A stretch of 64,000 nucleotides of DNA from Bacteroidota bacterium (GCA_023399595.1 JAEWOR010000045.1:17985-81984); one strand, 5' to 3'; positions 17,494 to 26,594 are shown, counted from the first letter of the stretch. Made by a program: numbers and translations. The notes: a model not told the origin generated them from the sequence alone.

Positions 17494-18508
17494 GACTCTC
17501 TTGAATAAATTTTACAATTTGATTGACAACTATTCCTTCGTTTCGCGATTTAAAACCTTTGGGAAGTTCAACCTCCCCATTTCTCTTTTCACCTCCACTA
17601 TGATGGAGAGCTACGACTTCCCATCTTGAATTAAATACGGGCGAACCTGATGATCCTTTTAATGTATCTGTTAAATATTGGACAACCCTATCATCAGAAT
17701 AAGTTATTATATTATGATACAAAGAAATTTGTTTCATTTCTCCTCCAGGATGCTGTATTATATTTACGAAGTTATCTTTAGGAAGTTCCGTATAATCTAG
17801 TTCTAAAAATCCATAATTCTTTAACAAATTTTCATTGTCCTTAAGTTTACACACTGTAGTGTCCAATTCATGAATTCCCGAGGAATACCATGGTCCATTT
17901 TCGTCAATGGAAAAACTTTTTGATGCAATACTTTCATCGTTAATATCCAATTCAAAATCAAAAATGATTCTGATTTTATCAATGCTATTTTTATTTGGAA
18001 GAACATGATAATTTGTAATAAAAAAAAGGTCATCAATTCCCTTAATCTTAGTTAGAAATCCAGTTCCTTTTCCAACCATATTATCTCCCTTAATGATTTC
18101 TACTTTGGCAACAGCCCTACTTTTTATAACACCTTTTGCTAAAAAATTGATTGGAAGTAAAGTACTTTGTTCCATCGTCAATTTTTCCAATTGCAAATTT
18201 TCAAACTTATGCCAATTGGGTGAAACGTCTTTATCCAATGTATAGTCAATTTCATGTTTGGATAGCGCAGCTTTCAAAAACGGATTTTCAGGATATACAT
18301 TTAGAACTGCATTTACTATATTATCAACTTTATGGTGTTTATTAGCTTCATTTAGCACATGGTGCCATACATTCATTGCGCTTCCTGTTGTATCAATATT
18401 TCCCATTCTTAATCCAGCATCGCTTACATATTTGGGTATGCTATCCTTAATGGGAATTAAATCACTTAAAATGTCATTTAATTGTGTTAATTTCACTGTC
18501 CAAGCCAT
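17477..18508 (-). CDS. EAD1-trypsin protein, probable protease effector
   Basis: A 343-residue two-domain protein. Residues of about 8-82 look like an effector-associated domain 1 (helical adaptor with YVSDAGLRMGNIDTTGSAMNVWHHVL and a VYPENPFLKAAL end). Residues of about 130-325 form a trypsin-like protease with H168 (FITNYHVL), D216 (HELDTTV) and S287 (GSSGSPV). EADs are predicted homotypic adaptors that tie effectors to other parts of NTPase-based conflict systems. The preceding protein ends in a similar module, so the two may join through it. No signal peptide. It starts directly after the previous stop. Confidence 0.85.
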   Translation of the reverse strand: MAWTVKLTQLNDILSDLIPIKDSIPKYVSDAGLRMGNIDTTGSAMNVWHHVLNEANKHHKVDNIVNAVLNVYPENPFLKAALSKHEIDYTLDKDVSPNWHKFENLQLEKLTMEQSTLLPINFLAKGVIKSRAVAKVEIIKGDNMVGKGTGFLTKIKGIDDLFFITNYHVLPNKNSIDKIRIIFDFELDINDESIASKSFSIDENGPWYSSGIHELDTTVCKLKDNENLLKNYGFLELDYTELPKDNFVNIIQHPGGEMKQISLYHNIITYSDDRVVQYLTDTLKGSSGSPVFNSRWEVVALHHSGGEKRNGEVELPKGFKSRNEGIVVNQIVKFIQESHGKNN

Positions 18509-19648
18509 TTATTTAAATATTTCTGGGTATTCGTTTGTTACACGGTCAATAAGGACTTCAGTTAATTCTCTATTTATACATTGATTAATTAATTGTGCAC
18601 TATAATCAGCTGCAGACCCTTCCATTATCTTACTTGGATTAATTCCAACCATCCTAGACAACGTTCTTAAAGAGGGCAAAGAATCATAATGCAAGGGTAA
18701 TTTAGTAATCAATTGCTCCAACGAAACATCTTTAAAAAATGTACCCCTTATTCTTTGCTCCAAAAGTTCTAAATTAGCTCTTTCGGATTCCTTATTTAGA
18801 TCTGAAGGTGATAGATATCTTGATGGAAACAATGGAGTTACCATATTTGGAGATATCAAATATTCTCCAAACCTATCTTCTTTTTTCGCGTACATTTTAA
18901 AAAAATCCGTGATTTTATCTTCTGAATTTAGTGATTTTGAATCAGATGTTACATAAACATAATCATAAAAGAATCCCTCATCTTTCTCGTATTCCATAAT
19001 TGAAAAAGGATGATAAATGACAGGAAGCTTATCTTTACTCATTATTTCTATTTTATCTAATGAATCAATTACTAGATAGCCTCTGGGGATGTTATCTGTT
19101 GATGCAAACCTTTTACTCCAAGTCTCTTCCATCGCTTGCCATTTGGCTTCTCTAATCCTAACTAAAGTCCCGTGTTTTATATAATTAAGAACTTCAGGAA
19201 AAACTAATAGTGGTATTCCTAATGACGAATTGTAGGAGGAAGTAGCGGACATCAGGATTTTCCCGTCGGGTGTTGGTGGGAGCAAAAGCGTCCCTATTCC
19301 GCCCATAACCATTTGGGATTTTCCAGTTGGGTTAAATTCGATATATTCCTTTATAATTAATGAAATATTATCTTCAGCACCTAACCTTAAATTCTCTGAA
19401 TTAGGTGTCCAAAATAATCCGGGTACCCTTGCTATCCAATCAGAAATAACAAAATCTTGTAGAGAAATTTTCTTGTTCCAATAGTATTCCGGTTTATCAA
19501 GAATATTATACCAAAAGTGTTCATCAGTATAAAATTCAAACTTGTCATCTTCAGATTCTTCTATTCTAGCTAATTCTGGTTCAGCTAGAGCATAATTTTC
19601 CAAGGATTCTAAAATGTTAGCTCCTTTTTGAAGTTCAAATAGGCTCAT
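18509..19648 (-). CDS. Unknown protein with C-terminal EAD1-like adaptor domain
   Basis: A 379-residue protein. The first 290 or so residues are not recognised: an acidic N terminus, then a mixed alpha/beta region with a Gly-rich stretch (MVMGGIGTLLLPPTPDG) and a possible nucleotide- or peptide-binding look, without a clear catalytic motif. Residues of about 305-379 (LRTLSRMVGINPSKIMEGSAADYSAQL and the final VTNEYPEIFK) match the EAD1-like pattern in the next gene. It probably connects the GAP1/GTPase core to the EAD1-trypsin. It lies 2 bp after GAP1 and directly before the protease gene. Confidence 0.7.
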   Translation of the reverse strand: MSLFELQKGANILESLENYALAEPELARIEESEDDKFEFYTDEHFWYNILDKPEYYWNKKISLQDFVISDWIARVPGLFWTPNSENLRLGAEDNISLIIKEYIEFNPTGKSQMVMGGIGTLLLPPTPDGKILMSATSSYNSSLGIPLLVFPEVLNYIKHGTLVRIREAKWQAMEETWSKRFASTDNIPRGYLVIDSLDKIEIMSKDKLPVIYHPFSIMEYEKDEGFFYDYVYVTSDSKSLNSEDKITDFFKMYAKKEDRFGEYLISPNMVTPLFPSRYLSPSDLNKESERANLELLEQRIRGTFFKDVSLEQLITKLPLHYDSLPSLRTLSRMVGINPSKIMEGSAADYSAQLINQCINRELTEVLIDRVTNEYPEIFK

Positions 19649-19650
19649 GG

Positions 19651-22182
19651 TTATTTTGCTTTTATATAGGTTAATCTTAACTTATAAAGTATTTCGAAAT
19701 TTTTATTATCACCATATTGTTTGTTGACTTCTGTAAGCAAATCATTCATTGTTACATTTTTTACTTTCTTATATTTTAACTTCAATAAAATATCACTCCA
19801 AACATCTGCGCTACTTCCAACAATTAAAAGGTCCGATTCCTTTCCTCCAGATTTTTTCCATATAGTGCTTAAACTGTTTCCATTAGAATACAAATCTGTC
19901 AATACATCATGGACTGCGTCCCACCACTCATCTGTTGTTATATGCACTTTATCTATAAGCCCGAAAAAAGCGATTTTCCCCCTTGTATATAAATCTAATA
20001 CAGGATGACATTCTGCTAAGGCAAATCTCCAATTATTATGTCTGGAAGTCTTTTTATATATAACAGACGCAGAATAATCGAATCTTCTTTTCATAATAAG
20101 TTGCCCCAATTGTTTTGCATTAATTGCATCTATATTACTTGAATAATTTTTTAAATAATCCTCTAAGTTCAGATCAGACAAGTGAGTAAAACGTTCAAAT
20201 AAAGGAATTACAGATTTAATATTATTACGGTTATAATACAGATAATCCGAAATTCCTTTACCACTTATATATTCTTCTAAAACAGGGTCATTTGGAATAG
20301 AAAAAGATGGATTTTTACTGAGTTCTTCCAAAAGAGCTGTAGAGGTTTTATAAAGAAAATTTTTTTTAATAGGGCCGTCAATCAATTTCCAGAGTTGATT
20401 GTAATTTGAATAATTTATTAAGCTACCAAATTCTGATTCCGATATTTTTAGTATTAAAAATTCTGGAATTTGTTTCTGTTCAAGTAAGCCATCTAATAAA
20501 GCAAATACTATATCCTGCGGATTATTAATGCCTTCGATAACTAAATTGCCACAATTTATAGCCTCTATCCAAATTTGTTGCCAATTTTCATTGAAAGGAT
20601 CTAGATTTTGTAACAAAGTAGGATATTCATGGCATAACTGTCCACAAATTTTAACCATCCTTATATCACCCTTTACGACAGTATAATCGACAATGGACTT
20701 CGGTGTTTTTTTATCAATAATTACATTAATGCCAAAATAATAATTTTCATCTACGTCAACCTTTAATAATTCCGTTAAAGATTGCTCCATTGTATATTTC
20801 TTAATTAGTAACAATGCATAAAATTTAAACCAACTTTTTTCTAGGCATAAACTTGAAATTTCATCCCATAATTGTTTATTGATTTTAGCCGGTAAACAAT
20901 TGATAAATAAGTCTTCCACGTCATGAGAAGGATCCAAAAATGTGCTTAACCTTTGCAAGAGATTAGGTATTTCTATAATCCATTTAAAGATAATTTTAAC
21001 TTTTTTTGAATTGATGTTACTTATGAAAGCCTGCAGTTCATCAACCATTACTAAATCCCACCAGTTATCACTTTCTGTATTTAATTTTTCAAAAAAATCT
21101 ATTAAATCTGCCTTAGTACCTTTGATAGAAAATATTTTTTTCTGAATAAATCCTCTTAAATATTCTTCCAACATTTTCTGAGAATTATAAAAACTTGAAA
21201 CTTTGAAAATTCTTAAGATACTCAATTCTCTATAAGTAGTGTTATCAAGCTGTTTTATAATTCTCTTTAATAATTTTTTTTTAAAATCTGCCCCGCTGGA
21301 TTCTTCCGGAGAATATTTCGCAATCAGATGAGATAAAGTATTCAATTTTTTCAGGTCTGAAATGGAATCCACTTGTTCAAAGGTGTCAATACCTTTTTCT
21401 ACAATGTTGATTTCAGCTCTTGAAAGCTGATTGCACTGACTAACCTTCTCAAAATTTTGTATTCTTACAATTGCTTCTTCATCCCCTTGCAAAATTTTTT
21501 CCAAAAGGCTTAATGGTTTAAAAACCTCATTTTTGTTCACAACAAAATTTTCTGTCTTGATAAATCTATTTGCTACACTATCAGGAACAGCAAATAGGTT
21601 AATCCCTTGATTATCTTTTGGATCATTGTTAAATGTGACACCAAACGTGAATGTCCTTCGCTCAGGAAGAGTAAGAAGCTTCCATAATTCATCGACTGCT
21701 GTTTCAAATGAATTTTGCCCCATCCATAAAATTTTATTTCTATATTCTTTAATCTGAATATATCCATAAATCATTTTTTGCAAACGAGTATCCACAATTT
21801 TTTGTTGATCCTGCTTGCTTTCTGGTATTTCAAAATCAATAGGGTTAAGCTGTAAATCTTTATCCACAGTTTTTGTTAAAAAGTCAAATAACGGCTTAAT
21901 ACTATTTAATTTGCTAATATCGCTTGCGTTAAGCATTAAAACATGGCTGAATTTTCTTCCCCTACGAACACCTTTTGTATTATCTTCAAAAGTTTTAAGG
22001 ATTAAAAAACAATCATCGATTAAGAATCCTCTTATTGATGGCTGCCAAACAGTACCAATCGTTTGTTCTTGAAGGTCTGTCTTTAATGCTATATTTTTTG
22101 CAAATGTATTATCTGCTTGGCTCGTACGGATCAGTGCCCATGCACGATCTACTTCACCATATATCGACTGATGTATGATCAC
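19651..22182 (-). CDS. GAP1-like GTPase-associated protein
   Basis: An 843-residue protein. The start (IIHQSIYGEVDRAWALIRTS) resembles the N-terminal domain of GAP1 (GTPase-associated protein 1), in which a QAxYGxxxGxxLL motif opens the domain; the strand RRGRKFSHVLML also fits. The rest is mostly helical and solenoid-like, as in the GAP1 middle and C-terminal parts. GAP1 occurs with paired GTPases in predicted prokaryotic conflict systems; its biochemical role is unknown. The start overlaps the stop of the first GTPase by 4 bp. No catalytic residues recognised. Confidence 0.75.
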   Translation of the reverse strand: MIIHQSIYGEVDRAWALIRTSQADNTFAKNIALKTDLQEQTIGTVWQPSIRGFLIDDCFLILKTFEDNTKGVRRGRKFSHVLMLNASDISKLNSIKPLFDFLTKTVDKDLQLNPIDFEIPESKQDQQKIVDTRLQKMIYGYIQIKEYRNKILWMGQNSFETAVDELWKLLTLPERRTFTFGVTFNNDPKDNQGINLFAVPDSVANRFIKTENFVVNKNEVFKPLSLLEKILQGDEEAIVRIQNFEKVSQCNQLSRAEINIVEKGIDTFEQVDSISDLKKLNTLSHLIAKYSPEESSGADFKKKLLKRIIKQLDNTTYRELSILRIFKVSSFYNSQKMLEEYLRGFIQKKIFSIKGTKADLIDFFEKLNTESDNWWDLVMVDELQAFISNINSKKVKIIFKWIIEIPNLLQRLSTFLDPSHDVEDLFINCLPAKINKQLWDEISSLCLEKSWFKFYALLLIKKYTMEQSLTELLKVDVDENYYFGINVIIDKKTPKSIVDYTVVKGDIRMVKICGQLCHEYPTLLQNLDPFNENWQQIWIEAINCGNLVIEGINNPQDIVFALLDGLLEQKQIPEFLILKISESEFGSLINYSNYNQLWKLIDGPIKKNFLYKTSTALLEELSKNPSFSIPNDPVLEEYISGKGISDYLYYNRNNIKSVIPLFERFTHLSDLNLEDYLKNYSSNIDAINAKQLGQLIMKRRFDYSASVIYKKTSRHNNWRFALAECHPVLDLYTRGKIAFFGLIDKVHITTDEWWDAVHDVLTDLYSNGNSLSTIWKKSGGKESDLLIVGSSADVWSDILLKLKYKKVKNVTMNDLLTEVNKQYGDNKNFEILYKLRLTYIKAK

Positions 22183-23015
22183 TGTATAGCTAATTCTATT
22201 AATTTTGTAATGTCATCTGATCGTGTCCCGTCTTCTAAAATTAAGTACCCAAAATTTTCAGGACCTTCAACCATGTATTTTTCCTGATTCTCTTCTGTAT
22301 CTAAACTAAATTCTTGGGCTGATAATCCTAATATTTTTAAAGAAGATCTATCCCAATTAGATTTAGCAAAATCTAAAAGCAGCGGCAGCTTCTCTTCTAA
22401 AACATAAAAAGGTTTGGGATCCCCGATAATTTTCATTTCATCCCAACAAGTTAAAACAATTGTGAGCTTGATATCCTTGTTCAGCAAATGAAAGTTAGTT
22501 CCCTTCTCATTCATTATAATCTGTAAAAGTTCGATTAAAAAACTTTGATCCGATATTTGATATTCAAAAACTTCAGTATTCTCCCCACTTTCTACATTAT
22601 TCTCCTCTTTGAAAGTTACTTCACTAATATCTAATCGATTACCTATACTATTTAATCTGATGAATAAAATCCAATTATTACTTTCTTTAATAGAGGTTTT
22701 CCATTCCTTGTTTAATCCCCTTGATTCAACAATGTCCAACACCTGCTCACCGCCATATTCTGGACATTTTAGGTCTACCTGATCATCAAGAACCTGAATC
22801 GGTAAATAAAATTTAACACTTTTCTCAGCTGGAGTGGTAACAGGACCTTTTCCTGACGCTAAAGCATCCCTAGCTTCAGAAATAGGAGAAAGATCCTCAA
22901 CAGGTTTATACAACTTAAGGTTACTTTTATTTTTTCTCAACTTTGAATAAAGTTGAGAAAGAAATACCGTTTTGGAAGCGTTAGGCTTTCCAAGAAGTAA
23001 TATTGATTTAGACAT
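22179..23015 (-). CDS. Double-GTPase system, GTPase 1
   Basis: A 278-residue P-loop protein of the TRAFAC-like GTPase kind found as one of an adjacent pair (DO-GTPase1 type). The P-loop G9-KPNASKT is at the extreme N terminus, with Ser in place of the usual Gly before Lys. A base-recognition-like LTCWDEMK is near residue 190. It sits directly after GTPase 2 and overlaps GAP1 by 4 bp. Pairing of two distinct GTPases suggests a heterodimeric switch; the altered P-loop may make this the weaker or regulatory partner. Confidence 0.8.
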   Translation of the reverse strand: MSKSILLLGKPNASKTVFLSQLYSKLRKNKSNLKLYKPVEDLSPISEARDALASGKGPVTTPAEKSVKFYLPIQVLDDQVDLKCPEYGGEQVLDIVESRGLNKEWKTSIKESNNWILFIRLNSIGNRLDISEVTFKEENNVESGENTEVFEYQISDQSFLIELLQIIMNEKGTNFHLLNKDIKLTIVLTCWDEMKIIGDPKPFYVLEEKLPLLLDFAKSNWDRSSLKILGLSAQEFSLDTEENQEKYMVEGPENFGYLILEDGTRSDDITKLIELAIQ

Positions 23016-23978
23016 TTAATCTATTTTAAAATTAAGAAAATGATCTTTAGATTTAATCTTAACAGTATTATCTAAAGTAAGATTCGTATTAACAAAAACT
23101 TTAGATAACAACCATTCAATAACTGATAGATTATTCTTGTGAACTAAAACGTCGGGATCATCTGATGAAAAATTGCTAATTTCAATTTCACAATAATTTC
23201 CAAATTTTTCGGCCAATTCGCTTTGAATATCTTCTACAATTTTAGGATGTACTTCTTGTTTTTTATCACTTTTGGACCAAACCGCTATAACAGGCCGATC
23301 GTAGAGATTATGATTTAACATTTGTGCTAAGTCAAGCACATCTGTTCTACTTTGTGCTTTTCTTTTAATCAAGTCTTCACAATCGATAAACAATATAAAA
23401 GCGTTAGAATTTTCATAGATCCAACGTGCGTTCTCTGCATTTGCGTCATTTCTATTCTGTGACCATGCGGAAAATACCTCACCAGCTACATCTGAAATAA
23501 AAACATCTTTTAAATTTCCGTGGTCATTTCGTAAAGCTAAATGCAAGAACCTAATATATTCGGCGGGTGTCGGATCGGGAAACTTTACTCCATCTTTTTC
23601 GATTTGCAATGTCTGATAGAGGCTATCCCATGCATGAATTGTTTTTGTACCACAAAAACTAAAGCTGGTAAAGCCTCCACCTTTTAGCATTAAAGTATAT
23701 AACATTGCTAAAAACGTTGTTTTTCCTGCATCCACCTTACCAACCACACCTAAAATAATTGGAGTAGTTCGATATGTAATTTTAGATAAATCTTCAACAC
23801 TTAGTGCATTACCTGTCCAAGGTAAAGTTGAATTTTTACTCTTTTTTTTAACAATTGTTGCTTTACTTTCTCCTTTTGAATTTAATTTTTGCCAAAACTC
23901 ACATTGCTTATGATCTTCTTTTCCTTCGTGGCAATTTACCTCCGGAAGACAATCAGGATTGGAACATTTTAATTCCAT
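23016..23978 (-). CDS. Double-GTPase system, GTPase 2 with N-terminal Cys cluster
   Basis: A 320-residue GTPase. Residues 5-26 hold a small metal-binding-like cluster (C5, C10, C16, H17, H23, C26). The G domain has a P-loop G80-KVDAGKT, a G3-like DVAGE and a G4-like WSKSDKK. It fits the DO-GTPase2 class that pairs with DO-GTPase1. A zinc cluster plus GTPase suggests a sensor of nucleic acid or protein upstream of GAP1; that is inference. It is contiguous with GTPase 1 (no gap) and one base after the helical protein. Confidence 0.82.
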   Translation of the reverse strand: MELKCSNPDCLPEVNCHEGKEDHKQCEFWQKLNSKGESKATIVKKKSKNSTLPWTGNALSVEDLSKITYRTTPIILGVVGKVDAGKTTFLAMLYTLMLKGGGFTSFSFCGTKTIHAWDSLYQTLQIEKDGVKFPDPTPAEYIRFLHLALRNDHGNLKDVFISDVAGEVFSAWSQNRNDANAENARWIYENSNAFILFIDCEDLIKRKAQSRTDVLDLAQMLNHNLYDRPVIAVWSKSDKKQEVHPKIVEDIQSELAEKFGNYCEIEISNFSSDDPDVLVHKNNLSVIEWLLSKVFVNTNLTLDNTVKIKSKDHFLNFKID

Positions 23979-23979
23979 A

Positions 23980-24720
23980 CTACTTCTGTTTTAAAACTTT
24001 CAACAATAAAAAATCATGAAATAGCCATTGTACTAATTCTTCTTCCTTCATTTTAGTTTCTTCAGGAATACCCGTCAATTCCGTTAGTGCCGAAATACTA
24101 ACCTGATTTTTTGATACCTTGCTTGCAAAATTTAACAAATTCGGTAAATCTTCAATCAAATTAGTTTCAGAAAATATATTGTTTAATTGAGTTCCTGTTT
24201 TTTGAAGAGCATCAAAAAATTCTTGAAGATCAATTTCTGATTTATTTTCCCCAGTAATATTACGATAAGTATGCTTTAAGAAATAATCTACACTTTTCGG
24301 ATAGATAGTTGGAATGAATCCAGAATAATCATAAGCCAAAATTAAAACCATGATTTTCTTTTCTAGTTCATCGTATCCTTGATTAGCAGAATCGGAGAAA
24401 GCCGCTTCTTTCCACCACAATAACTGTGATCTTAAAGCTAAAACTCTTTGCTTATTTTTATCAGATTGCACAAATTTATCATTATTAAGCGCTGATTGAA
24501 TAATTATATTGTTTTCATTGACTACATTTCCGATAGCCTTTAATGAAAGATCAACACTATTCTTTATTGCTTTTGACGCCCTTGGTGCAAATTCATGTGA
24601 CCAAGAAGTTTGCTGATTACTCCAATAAGGATTGGGTGATGCAAAATTTGCTGTTCCCGATTTGCCAGTTGGTCCCGCCGAATCTTCCAAATACTTTGTT
24701 AAGGACTCATCATTTATCAA
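23980..24720 (-). CDS. Helical protein of GTPase system, C-terminal part (split)
   Basis: A 246-residue, all-helical protein (GASH-like, GTPase-associated system helical). It opens with a TTG at 24720 that overlaps the stop of the preceding frame by 2 bp; there is no in-frame ATG nearby. Together with the preceding 166-174-residue frame it totals about 420 residues, the size I expect for an unbroken GASH protein. It may therefore be the second half of one gene after a frameshift, or a real coupled subunit. No motif indicates catalysis. Confidence 0.65.
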   Translation of the reverse strand: MINDESLTKYLEDSAGPTGKSGTANFASPNPYWSNQQTSWSHEFAPRASKAIKNSVDLSLKAIGNVVNENNIIIQSALNNDKFVQSDKNKQRVLALRSQLLWWKEAAFSDSANQGYDELEKKIMVLILAYDYSGFIPTIYPKSVDYFLKHTYRNITGENKSEIDLQEFFDALQKTGTQLNNIFSETNLIEDLPNLLNFASKVSKNQVSISALTELTGIPEETKMKEEELVQWLFHDFLLLKVLKQK

Positions 24721-25217
24721 GTATCTATCAATATTTTTAATTCTATTTGTTCCGCCGTGCTAACCTCTGAATCTATCGCCCATGAATCAATTGCTGCTTT
24801 GTTTAAAGATTTTCCAATCTCACTTAAAAATTCAAAAATAACTTCTTTTTCTTTTCCCGTTAATTTCCGATATTTTATAATATTTCTACTTGCAAACCAG
24901 ATAATTTCAGCAAATCCATCTGTTTCCAGCAGGCTTTTTAAAGATTCAAGGATTACAGCTCTAATAAAAACAAGAGCAGTATCTTTAGCATTTGCACTAA
25001 ATGTGGTCCAGTGTTTAATTATTAATTCCCTTACTTCAATGACTGCAGGATTTTCTGGACTAATGTCCGGATCAATAGCTATGAGTGTAAAAAGAGCTAT
25101 TTTGGCTTTATTTTTGACTAATTTCTTTGTTAAATCGTCGGATGCTTTTGACAATTTTTTGTGATCATCATCATCTGTGACATTAAGTAAGTTTCCGTTT
25201 AAGTACTTTTGTAACAT
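24717..25217 (-). CDS. Helical protein of GTPase system, N-terminal part (split)
   Basis: A 166-residue, all-helical protein; first gene of the GTPase operon. The ATG at 25217 (MLQKYLNGNLL) is preferred to a GTG eight codons earlier. It contains a proline/acid turn (IDPDISPENPAVIEVRELIIKHW) and amphipathic helices. The frame stops (TGA) exactly where the following frame opens, and the residue character continues across the junction, which is why I think both pieces belong to one GASH-like protein. Confidence 0.65.
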   Translation of the reverse strand: MLQKYLNGNLLNVTDDDDHKKLSKASDDLTKKLVKNKAKIALFTLIAIDPDISPENPAVIEVRELIIKHWTTFSANAKDTALVFIRAVILESLKSLLETDGFAEIIWFASRNIIKYRKLTGKEKEVIFEFLSEIGKSLNKAAIDSWAIDSEVSTAEQIELKILIDT

Positions 25218-25734
25218 AAATATTCTAATTATTAATACCACATGCCGACGAACTTTGTTGTAAAGAAAGATTTATTAGAATATTTAAAGAAATTCATTTC
25301 AGTAAATTGATTCACCGGACATGTAATTATATGACTTATTTTATTTTTTATCTGTTTATGATAAAATTACGAAAATTATTGGTACATAAATTAGGATAAA
25401 TAGGAAAATTACATAAAAAAACACTTATTTCACTAAAAAAAACGGCAATTTAATTAATTTTATAAAGAAACAGCAAAAACAACTTTCAGATAACAAAATA
25501 TTATTTGCTCATTTTTCATTTTTGGACTTTTCAGAAAGAAAATTAAGTTCACAGCTTATTTTAGCATAATTAAACATTTTAAAGATTAATAAAAGTTGAA
25601 CTGTACCTTCATCAAATTTACCATAAAAGAGGACGAGGGAAGGAAGTTATACACTGACTATTAAAATCATTTGCATTTACTTTACGCATTTTCGCATTTA
25701 CTTTGCAAATTCGCATTTACTTCAAAAAATTACA
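25218..25734. other. Right end of transposon: promoter region and terminal repeats
   Basis: A 517-bp A+T-rich stretch upstream of the GTPase operon. No gene is evident. It must contain the operon promoter, though I find no convincing TTTG/TAnnTTTG pair, and ends in the transposase-binding repeats. Confidence 0.6.
25673..25722. repeat. Right-end transposase-binding repeats
   Basis: Three direct copies of GCATTTACTT at 25673..25682, 25694..25703 and 25713..25722, spaced 21 and 19 bp. The middle one lies in the 17-bp sequence that is inverted at the left end (3449..3465). These are the expected TnsB sites; close packing at the right end is as in Tn7. Confidence 0.85.
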
Positions 25735-25739
25735 CCACC
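25735..25739. repeat. Target-site duplication CCACC, right copy
   Basis: Identical to 3439..3443, directly after the terminal ACA. Confidence 0.95.
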
Positions 25740-26594
25740 AACTAATGCGACATCAGAAACGGTGTGATGTGGACTTCTGAACGGTCTTTCTGTCATTAAA
25801 GAATTTTCTGCACCTATTTTTCCCGCAACAGAATGTATTTTGGTGGTTTCTAAAGCTTCTTTTAAATTTAATGGTGGTAAAATAGAAGGAACTCTTTTCG
25901 CTAACATGGTTTTTCCACTTCCTGGAGGCCCAATTAAAATAATATTATGCCCACCTGCAGCCGCAACTTCCATGGCTCTTTTTGCAGTTTCTTGCCCTTT
26001 AATTTCAGAAAAATCAAATGGGAAATTGCTTACTTTATCTTTAAACTCTTTTTCTAAATCAAAATGAACACGATGAAGAGGTTTTCCTTCATTAAAAAAA
26101 TCAATCACTTCTTTAATATTTTCAATTCCATAAACTTCCAAATCGTTAACGATGGCAGCTTCTTTTGTATTTTGTTTGGGAAGAATAATTCCTTTAAAAC
26201 CTTCTTCAGCCGCTTTAATTGCAATAGGTAAAATTCCTTTAATGGGTTGTAAACTTCCATCCAAAGAGAGTTCACCCATAATGATATATTCACTAATACC
26301 CTCAGCTAAAATTTGATTTGAGGCCGCCAAAATTCCAATAGCAATACTTAAATCATAAGCAGATCCTTCCTTTCTTAAATCTGCAGGAGCCATATTAATG
26401 GTTACTTTCTTCCCAGGAATTTTATAACCTACATTTTTAAGAGCCGCAGATATTCTGTAGCTGCTTTCTTTAATAGCATTATCGGGCAATCCAACAAGAT
26501 GATAGCCAATTCCACCATTGTCTACATTTACCTCAATAGTAATGGTTTGCGCAGAAACTCCATGAATGGCACTTCCATAAATTTTCACTAACAT
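25735..26594 (-). pseudogene. comM: comM (yifB) N-terminal fragment, cut by the transposon
   Basis: This is the 5' half of comM. It contains the Lon-protease-like N-terminal domain (MLVKIYGSAIHG to about residue 170) and Walker A of the AAA+ domain (LIGPPGSGKTMLAKR), then RPFRSPHHTVSDVALVGG. The frame adds three foreign codons and stops in the transposon. The product has Walker A but no Walker B or Arg finger and cannot work as a helicase. The start ATG at 26594 matches the family. The host is probably impaired in ComM-dependent steps of transformation. Confidence 0.97.

Larger units (their letters stand above)
3444..25734 (+). mobile_element. Tn7-like transposon inserted in comM, 22.3 kb, with defence cargo
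   Basis: The boundaries are exact: 5'-TGTA at 3444 and TACA-3' at 25734, a 5-bp CCACC duplication outside, and the 17-bp sequence ATTTGCAAAGTAAATGC at 3449..3465 with its inverted copy at 25694..25710. TnsA, TnsB, TnsC and TniQ homologues lie at the left end, reading inward, as in Tn7 relatives. Cargo fills 8.4-25.2 kb. All transposition frames are intact, so the element may be active. Insertion in comM recalls the Tn6022/AbaR family of Acinetobacter, which also uses comM with a 5-bp duplication. Confidence 0.97.

Noticed and set aside
2763..26594. Two separate Mg-chelatase-like genes
   Set aside because: The fragments are complementary halves of one gene, exactly flanked by the 5-bp duplication and the transposon ends.
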